A stretch of 23,420 nt of DNA from a virus, in the IMG/VR virus record IMGVR_UViG_3300027170_000003, positions 1 to 23,420 of that record, one strand, 5' to 3'. The position numbers were made by a program, and so were the translations under genes. This document shows, in pieces, positions 1 to 9,391 of the stretch. The number at the start of each line of letters is the position of its first letter. Position 1 is the stretch's first letter. The notes below the pieces were generated by a model, which saw nothing but the letters and a program-made list of their open reading frames with translations, made no database searches and was not told where the DNA came from.

Positions 1-1611
1 TTGTTTCTCTAATGCTAATGCTTCTTTTCTATCTTTTGCTTTTTCTCTTTTAATTTTTGCTGCTGCTTTTTCTTCATCTCTTATCGCTTGTTGGTCTGAT
101 TGAAATTGCTGTGCATTAGCAGTTTCTACTGCAGTAGTTTCTTTCTCCTTTTGAACTTTAACTTCTTCTGCTAAATCTTTTATCGCTTGTTCTGTTGCTT
201 CAAGTATCTGAATTTTTTGTGTAAGTTTTTTTTCTTCTTCAGTAATCTCCTCTCCGTTTTTTTGAATTAATCCATTCAAGCCTTGCACCCGCCCATCTTC
301 AGTTAGTTTAGTTATTCTATCTTGTGATTCTTCAACTGCTGCTTTTTTTCTCCTTAAAGTTTTCTTTAGAAGATGCATTTCTTCATATAATTGCCTAGAG
401 TATTTAGTAGACCCCTCTCCTCTATCTTTGATTAACTTGTTTGTTTCTTCTTTTGCTGCTTTTGAAGCATTAACAAACATATCTGTTGCAACATCCTCAG
501 TACTCTTTAAGTCATCTGACCATCCATTTAATATGAAAGTCCAAGTTTTAACAGCAGTTCTAAGCATATTAGATACATTACTAGAGCCTGTCATAATTGC
601 TATCTGGAATCCCTCCCATGCAGATTTAGCAGTAATTATATCACCCTCTAAGGTGTCAGCCATAATATCAGCCATCTCTTGAGCAGCACCATTAGCATCT
701 TCTAAAGCATCTGTCAGGTCTAAAATAGAATCAGTACCATTAACCATTGTCGCAAATGCTGCCACTTGCCTCAAATCAACAAGACCCATTATCTCCTCAT
801 TAGATAATCCTTCTTCATTTAATTGGATTAATGCTTTTTCTAAATCTGCACTACTCTTAACTGTAAATCCTAAATGTTGAGATAAATCAGAGGAGGAATC
901 TTGCATTTTCAAAAATATATTCCTCATAGATGTACCTGCAATAGAAGCCTCAATACCTGCATCAGTTAATTTACCCATAACTGCTGCTGTACTCTCAATA
1001 GATACCCCTGCACCTGCTGCAATAGGTGCTACCTTAGTCATGGATGTTTGCCACTTCTCAATATCTAAAGCAGAACTTGTAAACGCTACAGCCATTACAT
1101 CAACTACTCTTTCAGTTTCACTAGCATCTAAATTAAAACCTCTTACTGCAGCACCTGCCACTACTGCTGCTCTCGCTAAATCTGAACCTGTTGCTGTCGC
1201 TAATCTTAATGTTGCTTCTTGAGCATCTAATATCTCGGAAGTTGTAAATCCTAACTTAGCATAGTTCATTTGCAATTCCCCTACTTGTGATGAAGTAAAG
1301 AATGTAGTTCTACCTAATTGTTTTGCTGTAGCATTTAGTTTCTTAAAGTCCTTCTCAGTAGCACCAGTTGTTGCTTTAACTTTAGCCATTTGAAACTCAA
1401 ATTTCTTAAATGTGTTTATTGCACCCCCTATAACCTTATTAATAGTTGCAAAAGCAGTAGCAGCAGCAAGTGCTTGAGTAGCCATCTTTTTTAATTCCTT
1501 CTGAAGGTTACCTGTTTTTTTAGTTGCTTTTTCTGTTTTATTAGATAGTCCAACTAATTGCTTATCCCCTTTTACTACTACCTGAACTACAATTTTCTCT
1601 GTATTTGCCAT
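1..1611 (-). CDS. Tail tape measure protein (TP901 type), 3' part missing
   Basis: 537 codons are open from the ATG at 1611 to the window edge, so the C-terminus is missing. The N-terminus (MANTEKIVVQVVVKGDK) has a short basic coil (about residues 22-45), then an Ala-rich segment. A region resembling the TP901 tape-measure core follows, with features such as KLGFTTSEILDAQEATLRL and AAVMGKLTDAGIEAS. From about residue 430 the protein becomes a charged Lys/Glu coiled coil that continues past the edge. Tape measures set tail length and are threaded inside the tail tube with the aid of the tail chaperones, a candidate pair of which lies at 8506-9386. The leader is TATA-rich (TAATAATATGG) with no Shine-Dalgarno. 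It is the last gene of the late operon inside the window. Confidence 0.88.
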   Translation of the reverse strand, partial: MANTEKIVVQVVVKGDKQLVGLSNKTEKATKKTGNLQKELKKMATQALAAATAFATINKVIGGAINTFKKFEFQMAKVKATTGATEKDFKKLNATAKQLGRTTFFTSSQVGELQMNYAKLGFTTSEILDAQEATLRLATATGSDLARAAVVAGAAVRGFNLDASETERVVDVMAVAFTSSALDIEKWQTSMTKVAPIAAGAGVSIESTAAVMGKLTDAGIEASIAGTSMRNIFLKMQDSSSDLSQHLGFTVKSSADLEKALIQLNEEGLSNEEIMGLVDLRQVAAFATMVNGTDSILDLTDALEDANGAAQEMADIMADTLEGDIITAKSAWEGFQIAIMTGSSNVSNMLRTAVKTWTFILNGWSDDLKSTEDVATDMFVNASKAAKEETNKLIKDRGEGSTKYSRQLYEEMHLLKKTLRRKKAAVEESQDRITKLTEDGRVQGLNGLIQKNGEEITEEEKKLTQKIQILEATEQAIKDLAEEVKVQKEKETTAVETANAQQFQSDQQAIRDEEKAAAKIKREKAKDRKEALALEKQ

Positions 1612-1622
1612 ATTATTATATA

Positions 1623-2117
1623 TTAACTAACTTTTGCTTTTGTATTATTTTTAATTTTTTCTCTAATCATACTTGCTACATCTTCACCTATAGATGGTGC
1701 TAATTTGATTGCTACTTGTTTACTAAACTTATTTGCTACATATCCTGCAAAGTTTGTTCTTCTTAAATTATTCCCCTCTGTCCAAAACACATAAGGCTGA
1801 CCATATCCTTGCCTTAATAATTTAGCGTATATTCTTGTTATTGATGCTGAAGTTGCTTTTATACCTTTCTTTGCTCTAGCCCAAGATGCTATTGCATTGT
1901 AATTAGGAGTCTTAGCAAACTTAGGATTATTAACAGCCTTCCAATAATCAACAGATGAGGTTATATTTAAAGTTTGACCTTTAACTTCATAATTCAACCC
2001 TCTACTCAATCTACCTGTAGCATTATGCTTTTGTGCAATAAGTTCTTTCTGCAAACCCACCTTTAGCATTTGCCCAACACCCTTTAACTTCTTTAATGTC
2101 TTTTTGAATTTAATCAT
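1623..2117 (-). CDS. gp10-like tail completion/neck protein (putative)
   Basis: 164 residues, strongly basic, with Lys-rich ends. The middle (about residues 33-90) reads ATGRLSRGLNYEV, then SSVDYWKAVNN, a proline, IASWARAKKGI and an ITRIYAKLL helix. This layout (small-residue/Gly turn, beta strands, YW, then I..W...KGI) resembles HK97 gp10-type proteins at the head-tail joint or tail terminus, as found in Bacteroidota phages. That assignment rests on pattern memory, not a search. The gene overlaps the upstream gene by 8 bases (the ATG lies inside its last codons) and is followed 11 bases later by the tape measure, so translational coupling is likely. Confidence 0.6.
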   Translation of the reverse strand: MIKFKKTLKKLKGVGQMLKVGLQKELIAQKHNATGRLSRGLNYEVKGQTLNITSSVDYWKAVNNPKFAKTPNYNAIASWARAKKGIKATSASITRIYAKLLRQGYGQPYVFWTEGNNLRRTNFAGYVANKFSKQVAIKLAPSIGEDVASMIREKIKNNTKAKVS

Positions 2118-2829
2118 CAGATACTGTTTGGTTTGTAGTTCTTCTTAATATTTTATGGTCATTACCATACTTATCAGTAGCATAAACAGGTACTAAGTAT
2201 TCTTGCTTTTCTTTTATTGATATACTTACTACTGGAACAACAACAGAAGATGTTGAGTCTGTTGTAAAGTACAACTGAATAATATCATTAGCAGTTTCGG
2301 CAGTAAATGTTGATGTGATAAGTGATGTAGATGTGTTACTAAAAGGATATGTTATTGATGTTGATGATATTTCTGTAAAACTATCACCAATAGGTCTGTA
2401 TGTTTTTACATACAAAGTACCTGCACTAGCACCAATAGCACCCTGAATTGATATTTCATATTCATTACCTCTAATTAAATTTAATTTTTGATAAATACCA
2501 CTATATGATGGTAATCCACCAGTTTTTTGACCATAGAAAACAAAAGCACCAGAAGAAGATGTAGGTGCTGATATTGATGTGTATGGAGAGCCACTTGTAT
2601 GATACCTATACCATCTTCCAATATCAGATGCAGGACTATTTATTAAAGCATCAGTATGTGGGTCTGCTGCTGTTGTAGCATAATCTGTGTCTGACCCAAG
2701 TTGAGTTCCGTAATCAACAGCATTTCCCCAATTCATATACTCCCCATTATAGGTTGTTATACTAGAAAATACATCTAATCCACTTTGCTGTGCTATTCCT
2801 CTACTTGATATTTGTTTGTTGTCTTTCAT
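2110..2829 (-). CDS. Virion protein with carbohydrate-binding-like beta-sandwich
   Basis: 239 residues, rich in Ser, Thr, Gly and Tyr, with no predicted membrane segment. Residues about 85-205 look like a jelly roll of the CBM4/9 kind: GIYQKLNLIRGNEYEISIQG, an alternating strand TLYVKTYRP, a Ser/Thr-rich section and ITSTFTA, and the closing strands VVVPVVSISIKE. Such modules bind glycans, so exposure on the tail tip or a fibre is plausible. The N-terminal section has several Tyr/Asp motifs but no family I recognise. It lies in the tail operon between the 884-aa tail protein and the gp10-like gene. The fold is inferred from strand pattern only. Confidence 0.6.
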   Translation of the reverse strand: MKDNKQISSRGIAQQSGLDVFSSITTYNGEYMNWGNAVDYGTQLGSDTDYATTAADPHTDALINSPASDIGRWYRYHTSGSPYTSISAPTSSSGAFVFYGQKTGGLPSYSGIYQKLNLIRGNEYEISIQGAIGASAGTLYVKTYRPIGDSFTEISSTSITYPFSNTSTSLITSTFTAETANDIIQLYFTTDSTSSVVVPVVSISIKEKQEYLVPVYATDKYGNDHKILRRTTNQTVSDD

Positions 2830-2866
2830 ACTTTATATTATAAGTCATTTACATACACATTGCTAT

Positions 2867-5521
2867 CTATCCTTGCCCATCAAAAGGGTCATCATCAACT
2901 GCACCATCCTGACCATTCCAACCACCCCATTCTGTATCACCATCAAAAGGTGGTGCTGTCGCTGCGAATGTTCCAAGTTGTAACCATTCAATTAATTCTA
3001 CTTTTGTAGATTGATTTTTATTTGGCTGATAATCAACTACTTTATTTATCCTCCAATAAACACCATCTATATTAATTAATTTTGTAAAATCTAAATCAAG
3101 AATGTCTTTTACTTTCAAATCAACATAAATAGTTCTTAGTCTTGGTTTTGCTTTTAACATCTCAAACATAGTTTTGTAATATGTTTCAAATAAACCCTTA
3201 CCCGCTACGCTAGATGCATACACTCCTGTTGCATCATTATAGTCTTTTATATTGACATTACCATAAGATAATATTGGACTTGAAATACTATCTCTATTAA
3301 TTGATGTTGCTTGAGGGTATATATTTGATGTTATAGAAAGGTTGGATGCACTTGCTAATATAAATCCAAATTCACTTTCCCAAGTTTGAACCTTTGCGAG
3401 TTTAATATCTTCTGCTACAGTAGGTGGTGAGTATTTATTCCAATACAATAATCTTGGTAAAAACTCAAAACCTTTATCTGGTCTAGAGGAATTATTAGCA
3501 GATACATCTTCTTCCCATAAACAAGCAGAATATGCTGTGTCTAATTTCACACCTGCAGGTGTGCCTGTACTGTCTTGGTCTTTAGCATTATAAGTACCTG
3601 CAAAAAATGGGTTTTCATACTTGCTTTCACCTTTCTCAAAAGTTTTAGGTAGTGTTTCTTGATATGGATATTCATCTTTTATCCCATCCCAATATTGCTC
3701 ACCTCTCGCCTCCACTTTCTTATCTTTGCTATCTGATTTATATTTAAAAATAACATCTCTTTTTAAATCACTTTTAATCCATTTATCTTCTATCTGTTTA
3801 CTTCTATCTAATTTATAAGTCCAATCTATTGCGTGGGCATAATCCTTATAGAAAGTATCAAATGGCTCTATACTTACAACTCTAGCACTTTCATCTGTAC
3901 TAATCTGAAGATTAAATGCGTGTGCAACACCCTTAACAAAATCTATCTGCTTGTAGTCAGTATTAATTACTTCTTCTAAATCATAAGTTTGACCATACTC
4001 AACTCTATTAGGGTTAATTTGAATATTAAAATTGCTAGAACTTCCTGCTTTAAAGAAAATCCAAACCAAAAATTGTTGCCAACTTCTTTGCGAACAATAT
4101 AACCTAGTGCCTAAAGTTATTCTTACTTTATCATTTTTATTTAACCAAAGTCCCTGCATATCAATACTAGGCATATTTGCGTAAGAAGTTGAAGCATCTG
4201 TGTTCGAATCTACATCTTGATTTATTGTATGGCTGTAATTAGATAAATCTATTATGTTCCAACTGCTCTGTCCTGCTGTTTGAACTTCTAAGTTTATCCT
4301 AGCGTGAATTGTGTTTATCAAAACATCATCACTTCCACCCTTATATGCTCTTGCAATTTTTGATTGTATTCCATTTAATGTTATATCATAATAACCATAC
4401 TCTCCTATTGTTATATAATGATTAGCAGAATCTACATAAGACCCTTCATCTAAAGTTACATTAAGATTTGTCGCCCCATCTATATCTAGTAATTTTCTAC
4501 CTGCACCATTCCAATAATAATTACCCTCATCTTGCTCTAAACTACCATTATAAAGCCTTTGAATACCATTTTCTGTAATTACACCAAACCCTGTACCTGT
4601 TGCACTCATAGAAACTCCATTTGTAAAATCACTCTCTACAGAAAACTCATCATACTTTTCTTCAGGATTGTTATATTTAAAATTAGGCAATAACCATACC
4701 AACTTCTTAAACATATCTGTTTCCATAAAAGTTGAGTTTATTTTATAGCCATCACCTGCCTTTGCAAATATCTTTTCTAATGTATCTTTAATAAATATTG
4801 CAGGTCGCCAATCTGGAGATGGCAGAGGTGTTCCATAACTACCAACAGTATTAAAAAAACCATAATAACCAATCTTAGCAACAGTTCCTGTTTGATTATA
4901 GTCATAAGCAGTATCTAATAGTTGTATTGTTCTTGGCTCTCCATCAGAATTGTATTTACCATAAGATGTTATCGGATATACTATTGGAGGGTCTGAAGCA
5001 GCAGCAGCAGCATCACAATCTTCATGTTGCCAAGTAGCCATAATGTTTGTTTTATTGTATGCTAAGTCTTTGCTATTAGCACCCCAATCTATAACATCCA
5101 TATACTTGTTAGATAAATCATCAGCCCAACTTATATTATTACCAAAAAATACGCAATTATAATAAGATGGTGTTTCGCCATAACCCCCAATTCCTGTAAT
5201 CTTAATCAGTCCTTTTAAAGAATAAAGATTATTTATAAGTATTCTACATTTTTTATTCTCAGTAAGATTTACATCAGTATCTATATTGGCAATATAAGAA
5301 TGTTTTAATAACTTATTATTATTCTTTGTAGCAGGTATTTTAAATGTTTTACTATAATCACCACTTGTTGAGGTTAAATCTTTAATATCTGATATTTGGA
5401 ATGTCATTGCTAATGGAAAATCAGAATGGTCAGTTACATCTAACTCACCAATTACACTTTTTTCCCAATTAATATTACTTCCACTATACTGGTAATCTAA
5501 TATCTCTATTTTTACTGACAT
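2867..5521 (-). CDS. Large tail protein, baseplate hub-like
   Basis: 884 residues. The N-terminus has a section seen in tail proteins of Bacteroidota phages: DFPLAMTFQISDIKDLTS followed by GDYSKTFKIPATKNNN (about residues 34-68). The middle is rich in aromatic residues and beta strands. Around residues 535-570 the stretch KQIDFVKGVAHAFNL, then ARVVSIEPFDTFY, resembles a hub or late-control domain that assembles under the tail tube. Near the C-terminus, VKDILDLDFTKLINIDGVYWRINKV looks like a final beta barrel, and the tail ends in an acidic Gly/Asp-rich stretch. A role in the baseplate or tail tip is inferred from these patterns and from its position between other tail genes. It starts 3 bases after the 612-aa gene stops. 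Confidence 0.65.
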   Translation of the reverse strand: MSVKIEILDYQYSGSNINWEKSVIGELDVTDHSDFPLAMTFQISDIKDLTSTSGDYSKTFKIPATKNNNKLLKHSYIANIDTDVNLTENKKCRILINNLYSLKGLIKITGIGGYGETPSYYNCVFFGNNISWADDLSNKYMDVIDWGANSKDLAYNKTNIMATWQHEDCDAAAAASDPPIVYPITSYGKYNSDGEPRTIQLLDTAYDYNQTGTVAKIGYYGFFNTVGSYGTPLPSPDWRPAIFIKDTLEKIFAKAGDGYKINSTFMETDMFKKLVWLLPNFKYNNPEEKYDEFSVESDFTNGVSMSATGTGFGVITENGIQRLYNGSLEQDEGNYYWNGAGRKLLDIDGATNLNVTLDEGSYVDSANHYITIGEYGYYDITLNGIQSKIARAYKGGSDDVLINTIHARINLEVQTAGQSSWNIIDLSNYSHTINQDVDSNTDASTSYANMPSIDMQGLWLNKNDKVRITLGTRLYCSQRSWQQFLVWIFFKAGSSSNFNIQINPNRVEYGQTYDLEEVINTDYKQIDFVKGVAHAFNLQISTDESARVVSIEPFDTFYKDYAHAIDWTYKLDRSKQIEDKWIKSDLKRDVIFKYKSDSKDKKVEARGEQYWDGIKDEYPYQETLPKTFEKGESKYENPFFAGTYNAKDQDSTGTPAGVKLDTAYSACLWEEDVSANNSSRPDKGFEFLPRLLYWNKYSPPTVAEDIKLAKVQTWESEFGFILASASNLSITSNIYPQATSINRDSISSPILSYGNVNIKDYNDATGVYASSVAGKGLFETYYKTMFEMLKAKPRLRTIYVDLKVKDILDLDFTKLINIDGVYWRINKVVDYQPNKNQSTKVELIEWLQLGTFAATAPPFDGDTEWGGWNGQDGAVDDDPFDGQG

Positions 5522-5524
5522 ATA

Positions 5525-7363
5525 TTAGTTTCTTTGAGTTATTACTTTATGCGATAAAGTATATTCAATATTAAATTTAACTAAACCTTCTGCTTGATTA
5601 ACAGTTTCAACATCACTATTTGTTATTATAACTGGTATATACTCTTTATCAGATGGTCGTAAGTAATCATTCATGTCATTACCCATTTCTGTTGCCTTTG
5701 TATCCATCTCTATCCAAACATTAGGAGATAACATTATTTCTTCTAGCCATTTTGCTACACTTTTATTTAATGGCTCTGTATAAACACTTTGTACTCTTTC
5801 TGCATTTATATTAGTAACTTCTCTACCACCCTTATATATATCACCACCCCTCATTGTATCTGAATGGTACTGATAATCACTAACACCATGATAGCCACCA
5901 GACCCATTACCACCCTTATCATCTTGATACCAAGTTCTATCACCACTTTTTCTTTCAATTACATCTCTACTTATTGTTAAGCCCTCAACTACATCTCTCT
6001 TTGCAGTATAACTATCAATTCCACCTAATGAATTTAACCAATGAAATCTAACAAATCCATAAGCAATTTTCTCATCTTCTCTATCTATAGTATAATATCT
6101 GTATTCTGATGTTCTTCTTTCATTGTAAACACCTGAGTCTGGAAACAGAGCAATTCTTGACATACTAACTCTGTAATAAGCAGTATTTCCTGTTATTGTA
6201 TCACCTGTATATGCGTTCCAATAAGGGTAATTGTTGCTTGGTGCATGAATCCTAGTATCATCTCGTTCATATACTTTGTCAGAATCTATAATATAATCTG
6301 CCGAAACATTCTGAACAAACATTTGGTCTTGATAGCCATTAATATATTCAATACCAGAACCATCTGCAATAATAGTTTCAAAATTATCTTCAAAATCTCT
6401 TAGATAAAATGTATGTTGTAGCGTATCATCTGCTCGGTATGTTTGTACTTTCAATGCAATAGCACCAACATTATTATCCAAACTAGTACCTCTTATCTCG
6501 GTTGATTCAGCAGCCCTCATGTAAAACTGTAAATATTCTGCTTGTTCATCTACTCTGATTGGTTTTCTGAACGCAAATCCACTTTGAGCATTTGGGCATC
6601 TACTTAGGAAACTGTATTTGGTAGATGAATTAGCACCCATTGTATAAACACCTGTATAATACAAACTATCTTTCTCAAACTGATTAACTGAGTTTATAAC
6701 TGTAATGTTAGTTGAATTTAAAACACCATCTGCAGAAACAATCTCTCCATCTCCATTTATAACCTCAAAACTTGCTTCTATTCTTAAAGTTCTAAAAGTT
6801 CCATTTAAAGAAACATTGTATCTGCTTACTGGAGTACCATGTGCAATATTATGATTAAGAACATTATCTTGCATTGTTAATCCACCATTCATACCTCCAA
6901 AATAATTACTTTGCCAAGTACCTTTATTTATTGGACATAAACTATAAGAAAGTTCATCTGCCACTAATTGACTAATATCTATTGTAAATCTATGTCCTTT
7001 AGGTGGTTGATATGTAGATGAATTACCAAAAGAACCAATCCTTTGCGTGTTAATCATATCTCTTGATTTCTTAATAGTACCTATTAAATTCCACGCAGTT
7101 GGAAATGAGGCAGCCTTATCTGTAGTCGTATAAACCTTGAACACCACATTTACCAAATCGCCATTACCACCTGAAAAATTAGCAGCAGAAGGTTCTACCT
7201 CTTCTGTTAAATTAGCATTAAACCATTGAATTTGGTATCTTAATGGGTCATTTACACTTTTAAGGTAGTTAGATTTACTCTCCCAAAAAGCACCTGCTAA
7301 ATTTGATGTATCAAAATCTAGAGGCTGTATTCCCCAACTTATTTCTCCGTTATATCCTGCCAT
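5525..7363 (-). CDS. Tail/virion structural protein, unknown family
   Basis: 612 residues, beta-rich, with many Tyr, Asn and Thr and no membrane segment. The N-terminal part contains an Ig-like stretch (about residues 40-110: RYQIQWFNANLTEEV, then VFKVYTTTD). The C-terminal 100 residues include a helix (NKSVAKWLEEIMLSPNVWIEMD) and strands ending VKFNIEYTLSHKVITQRN, reminiscent of tail-tip proteins that dock on a partner. I recognise no specific family. The gap is 3 bases on both sides, which places it in the tail operon between the LamG tail protein and the hub-like protein, so it is probably a virion component. The leader ATTAAGATATG lacks a Shine-Dalgarno. Confidence 0.6.
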   Translation of the reverse strand: MAGYNGEISWGIQPLDFDTSNLAGAFWESKSNYLKSVNDPLRYQIQWFNANLTEEVEPSAANFSGGNGDLVNVVFKVYTTTDKAASFPTAWNLIGTIKKSRDMINTQRIGSFGNSSTYQPPKGHRFTIDISQLVADELSYSLCPINKGTWQSNYFGGMNGGLTMQDNVLNHNIAHGTPVSRYNVSLNGTFRTLRIEASFEVINGDGEIVSADGVLNSTNITVINSVNQFEKDSLYYTGVYTMGANSSTKYSFLSRCPNAQSGFAFRKPIRVDEQAEYLQFYMRAAESTEIRGTSLDNNVGAIALKVQTYRADDTLQHTFYLRDFEDNFETIIADGSGIEYINGYQDQMFVQNVSADYIIDSDKVYERDDTRIHAPSNNYPYWNAYTGDTITGNTAYYRVSMSRIALFPDSGVYNERRTSEYRYYTIDREDEKIAYGFVRFHWLNSLGGIDSYTAKRDVVEGLTISRDVIERKSGDRTWYQDDKGGNGSGGYHGVSDYQYHSDTMRGGDIYKGGREVTNINAERVQSVYTEPLNKSVAKWLEEIMLSPNVWIEMDTKATEMGNDMNDYLRPSDKEYIPVIITNSDVETVNQAEGLVKFNIEYTLSHKVITQRN

Positions 7364-7366
7364 ATC

Positions 7367-8503
7367 TTAATATATTTTATATTTTAAATTTAAGTAACCC
7401 TTAACCCCCTCTATCTCATCACCTGTAAGTTCTCTGTTGTAAACAATAACCTCCTCTATGTTGTTGCTTATATATGATGAGCCATCACTACCTACATTAA
7501 ATACCGAACCATTAAATGTAGTGCCACCATCCCACCCTACAGCGACTGATGCAGATTCTCCACCATTATTAACTGCAGACTTTAATCTACCACCACTTTT
7601 ATCAAAACTTGCCCTTACTATTGCGTATTCACTAGAATCTTGACTATTAAAATTAGCAGTTTTAAGTGCATCCTTCACAAATGTGTAGTGTTTATTACCT
7701 TTAAATCCAACATTTATTTCAACATCAATTCTTTTGTAAGAAAAAACACTAAAAGTACCTGCATTTACAGTATTTTGTTTTGCAACTGTGAATATTGTAA
7801 AACTACCATCACTAAGAGGACAGTTGTTGTTTGATGGCATAATATCGTTAGTTCCATCAAAAGCAAAATATGCTTTATCATTAGCCCCATCATATCCATG
7901 TCTTAATGGTTGATTTGCTGCTGTTGATTGAGCCACATTATTACTGTTCCCTGATTGGTCAGCCCAAGCACTTACCCTTTTAGATGCTATATCAAATGTA
8001 GCACCACTATCTGCTTTTAGCCACACCACTAAATCAGAATAATCTGATGGGTAGTTTGAAACAGGTCTAAAACATTTAGTAAATGCACTCATAGTGAATG
8101 TTAATTTTATTTGCACTAACCTATCGTTTGCTACCTCTTTAACTCTTTCTATAGCGATACTCTCATCTTCTAAGTATGCTTCCACATTTACATCTTGATA
8201 ATTTTTAAGCACCATATCTAGCCACTCATTAGCCAAATCTTGTAAATCATCCCATCTCTTTTGAAGTGTAACTGCTGATTGTGCTGCTTGAGAATATAAA
8301 TTATAGAAATTTATTTCAAATGTATATTCCTCTCTACCATTATACACTACAGGTATAGTTGATTCAGGTGGTTCAACTAGCATTAATGGGTACTGAGTGT
8401 CATGGTCTTGGTTTACTTCACTTTCGTAACCAAATTTCACATCACCATAAGTCCATTTGCTGTCAAATACTGTTATTATGTCTGTTAATCTTGTTATTGC
8501 CAT
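7367..8503 (-). CDS. Tail protein with C-terminal LamG domain
   Basis: 378 residues in two parts. Residues 1 to about 150 form an alpha/beta domain (MAITRLTDIITVF at the start, EEYTFEINFYNLYSQAAQS in the middle, RLVQIKLTFTMSAFTKCFRP at the end) that resembles small tail-terminator or tail-completion proteins. Residues about 153-378 are a concanavalin A/LamG_3 domain: SDLVVWLKADSG, VSAWADQSGNSNNV, FAFDGTNDIM, and the characteristic ending EEVIVYNRELTGDEIEGVKGYLNLKY. LamG domains bind glycans or proteins, so this one may decorate the tail. It starts 2 bases after the frameshift partner ORF stops. The two-domain reading is secure; the function of the first domain is less so. Confidence 0.72.
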   Translation of the reverse strand: MAITRLTDIITVFDSKWTYGDVKFGYESEVNQDHDTQYPLMLVEPPESTIPVVYNGREEYTFEINFYNLYSQAAQSAVTLQKRWDDLQDLANEWLDMVLKNYQDVNVEAYLEDESIAIERVKEVANDRLVQIKLTFTMSAFTKCFRPVSNYPSDYSDLVVWLKADSGATFDIASKRVSAWADQSGNSNNVAQSTAANQPLRHGYDGANDKAYFAFDGTNDIMPSNNNCPLSDGSFTIFTVAKQNTVNAGTFSVFSYKRIDVEINVGFKGNKHYTFVKDALKTANFNSQDSSEYAIVRASFDKSGGRLKSAVNNGGESASVAVGWDGGTTFNGSVFNVGSDGSSYISNNIEEVIVYNRELTGDEIEGVKGYLNLKYKIY

Positions 8504-8505
8504 TA

Positions 8506-8844
8506 TTACAATGTTATATTATTTTTATTATGTATTTTCTCCTGAACAGCAATTTCATAGTCATTTTTAGCAGTATTCCAACTTAAATAAGTTAAAACCT
8601 TGTATAAGTCTGTTTTCTTTACACTATCTATGTCGTTTTCACCATTCACTCTAAATATCCCTTTTTCTGCAACCATATATAAACTATTAAGCCATCCATA
8701 AGGCTTTATGAACTTGTTGTAGAGTCCAACTGTAGAAACTCTATTTTTGCCTCCTCCACCTCTTCCTCTGTTTTCCCCAAAAACATTTGGAAAGTCCTTG
8801 TTAATTTTACGCTTTGCATTGTCAAAAAAAAACTGAACTCCCAC
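8506..8844 (-). CDS. Tail assembly chaperone, -1 frame extension
   Basis: 112-codon frame whose only early start is a GTG inside the upstream gene. It overlaps that gene's 3' end by 139 bases in the -1 frame and is open only from the stop at 8866-8868. It is best read as the 3' half of a frameshift fusion of about 293 residues, the first 187 coming from the 226-aa ORF and the rest from here (DNAKRKINKDFPNVFGENRG onward). The basic, Gly-rich segment GENRGRGGGGKNR is followed by a helical domain (TVGLYNKFIKPYGWLNSLYMVAEKG). This mirrors lambda gpG/gpGT, where the frameshifted T domain contacts the tail tube protein. Independent translation from GTG cannot be excluded. Confidence 0.7.
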   Translation of the reverse strand: MGVQFFFDNAKRKINKDFPNVFGENRGRGGGGKNRVSTVGLYNKFIKPYGWLNSLYMVAEKGIFRVNGENDIDSVKKTDLYKVLTYLSWNTAKNDYEIAVQEKIHNKNNITL

Positions 8845-9386
8845 ACGAAGTCCATTGTTAATTCTTTAAACTTTTCAGTTTTGGAAGATATTGCATCATC
8901 ATCATACTCCTCATCAGCCCTTCTGCAAAGTATTGCCATTTGTTCTGGTAATACATCAAACCTTCCATGTTTCATTATTTCTATTGTACTCTCTAGGTGA
9001 GTTGATTCAATATAATCTCCAAATGTGTTTCTTCTTAGAAATTCTTTTGGAAATAAATACTCCTCACCTTCAAATTCAAATTTATCTATTCCTTTTGGCT
9101 TATATTCTTCTAATGTTTGTGAGAATGTTGCTACTGCAGCATTTACACTATCAACATCTAGCATATTCATCTGATTAGCACTAAGACCAGTAAGATATAT
9201 GAAAATATCCCTATTCATCTTCAATAATTCCACTTCTGAGTGTTCTGCCTCAATAACATTACCCTCATCATCTCTTTTGTTGTACTGATTGATGATTGAA
9301 TATAAACCACACCAATATCTAAGTGTTATGTCTTTCCATTCAGTTGGAATTTCATAACTTTTGTCTTGAATTTTAATCTCTACCAT
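8706..9386 (-). CDS. Tail assembly chaperone, zero-frame product
   Basis: 226 residues. The N-terminus (MVEIKIQDKSYEIPTEWKDITLRYWCGLYSII) is a small beta/helix unit typical of tail chaperones in Bacteroidota phages. A helical body follows, and the last 40 residues are charged (KTEEEVEEAKIEFLQLDSTTSS). The gene lies upstream of the tail genes and overlaps a -1 frame ORF, the arrangement of gpG/gpGT-type chaperones, which wrap the tape measure during tail assembly. Here the pair is about 7 kb upstream of the tape-measure gene instead of beside it. The family is inferred from architecture and sequence feel, not from a search. Confidence 0.68.
   Translation of the reverse strand: MVEIKIQDKSYEIPTEWKDITLRYWCGLYSIINQYNKRDDEGNVIEAEHSEVELLKMNRDIFIYLTGLSANQMNMLDVDSVNAAVATFSQTLEEYKPKGIDKFEFEGEEYLFPKEFLRRNTFGDYIESTHLESTIEIMKHGRFDVLPEQMAILCRRADEEYDDDAISSKTEKFKELTMDFVWEFSFFLTMQSVKLTRTFQMFLGKTEEEVEEAKIEFLQLDSTTSS
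8824..8832 (-). promoter_or_regulatory. Slippery T9 run, candidate -1 frameshift site
   Basis: On the coding strand the zero-frame codons are AGT TTT TTT TTG (residues 185-188 of the 226-aa ORF). This contains the heptamer T TTT TTT, which fits X XXY YYZ, and both tRNAs re-pair perfectly after a one-base backward slip. The run lies inside the 160-base window where the -1 frame is open (8706-8865). It is the only heptamer I found there that allows full re-pairing: a GGGGAAA further on is in a frame that would mispair. Confidence 0.68.
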
Positions 9387-9391
9387 ATCTA

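Noticed and set aside
8771-8785. Second frameshift heptamer GGGGAAA in the chaperone overlap
   Set aside because: In the zero frame the A-site tRNA would re-pair with GAA after AAA, a first-base mismatch; the T9 run is far better.
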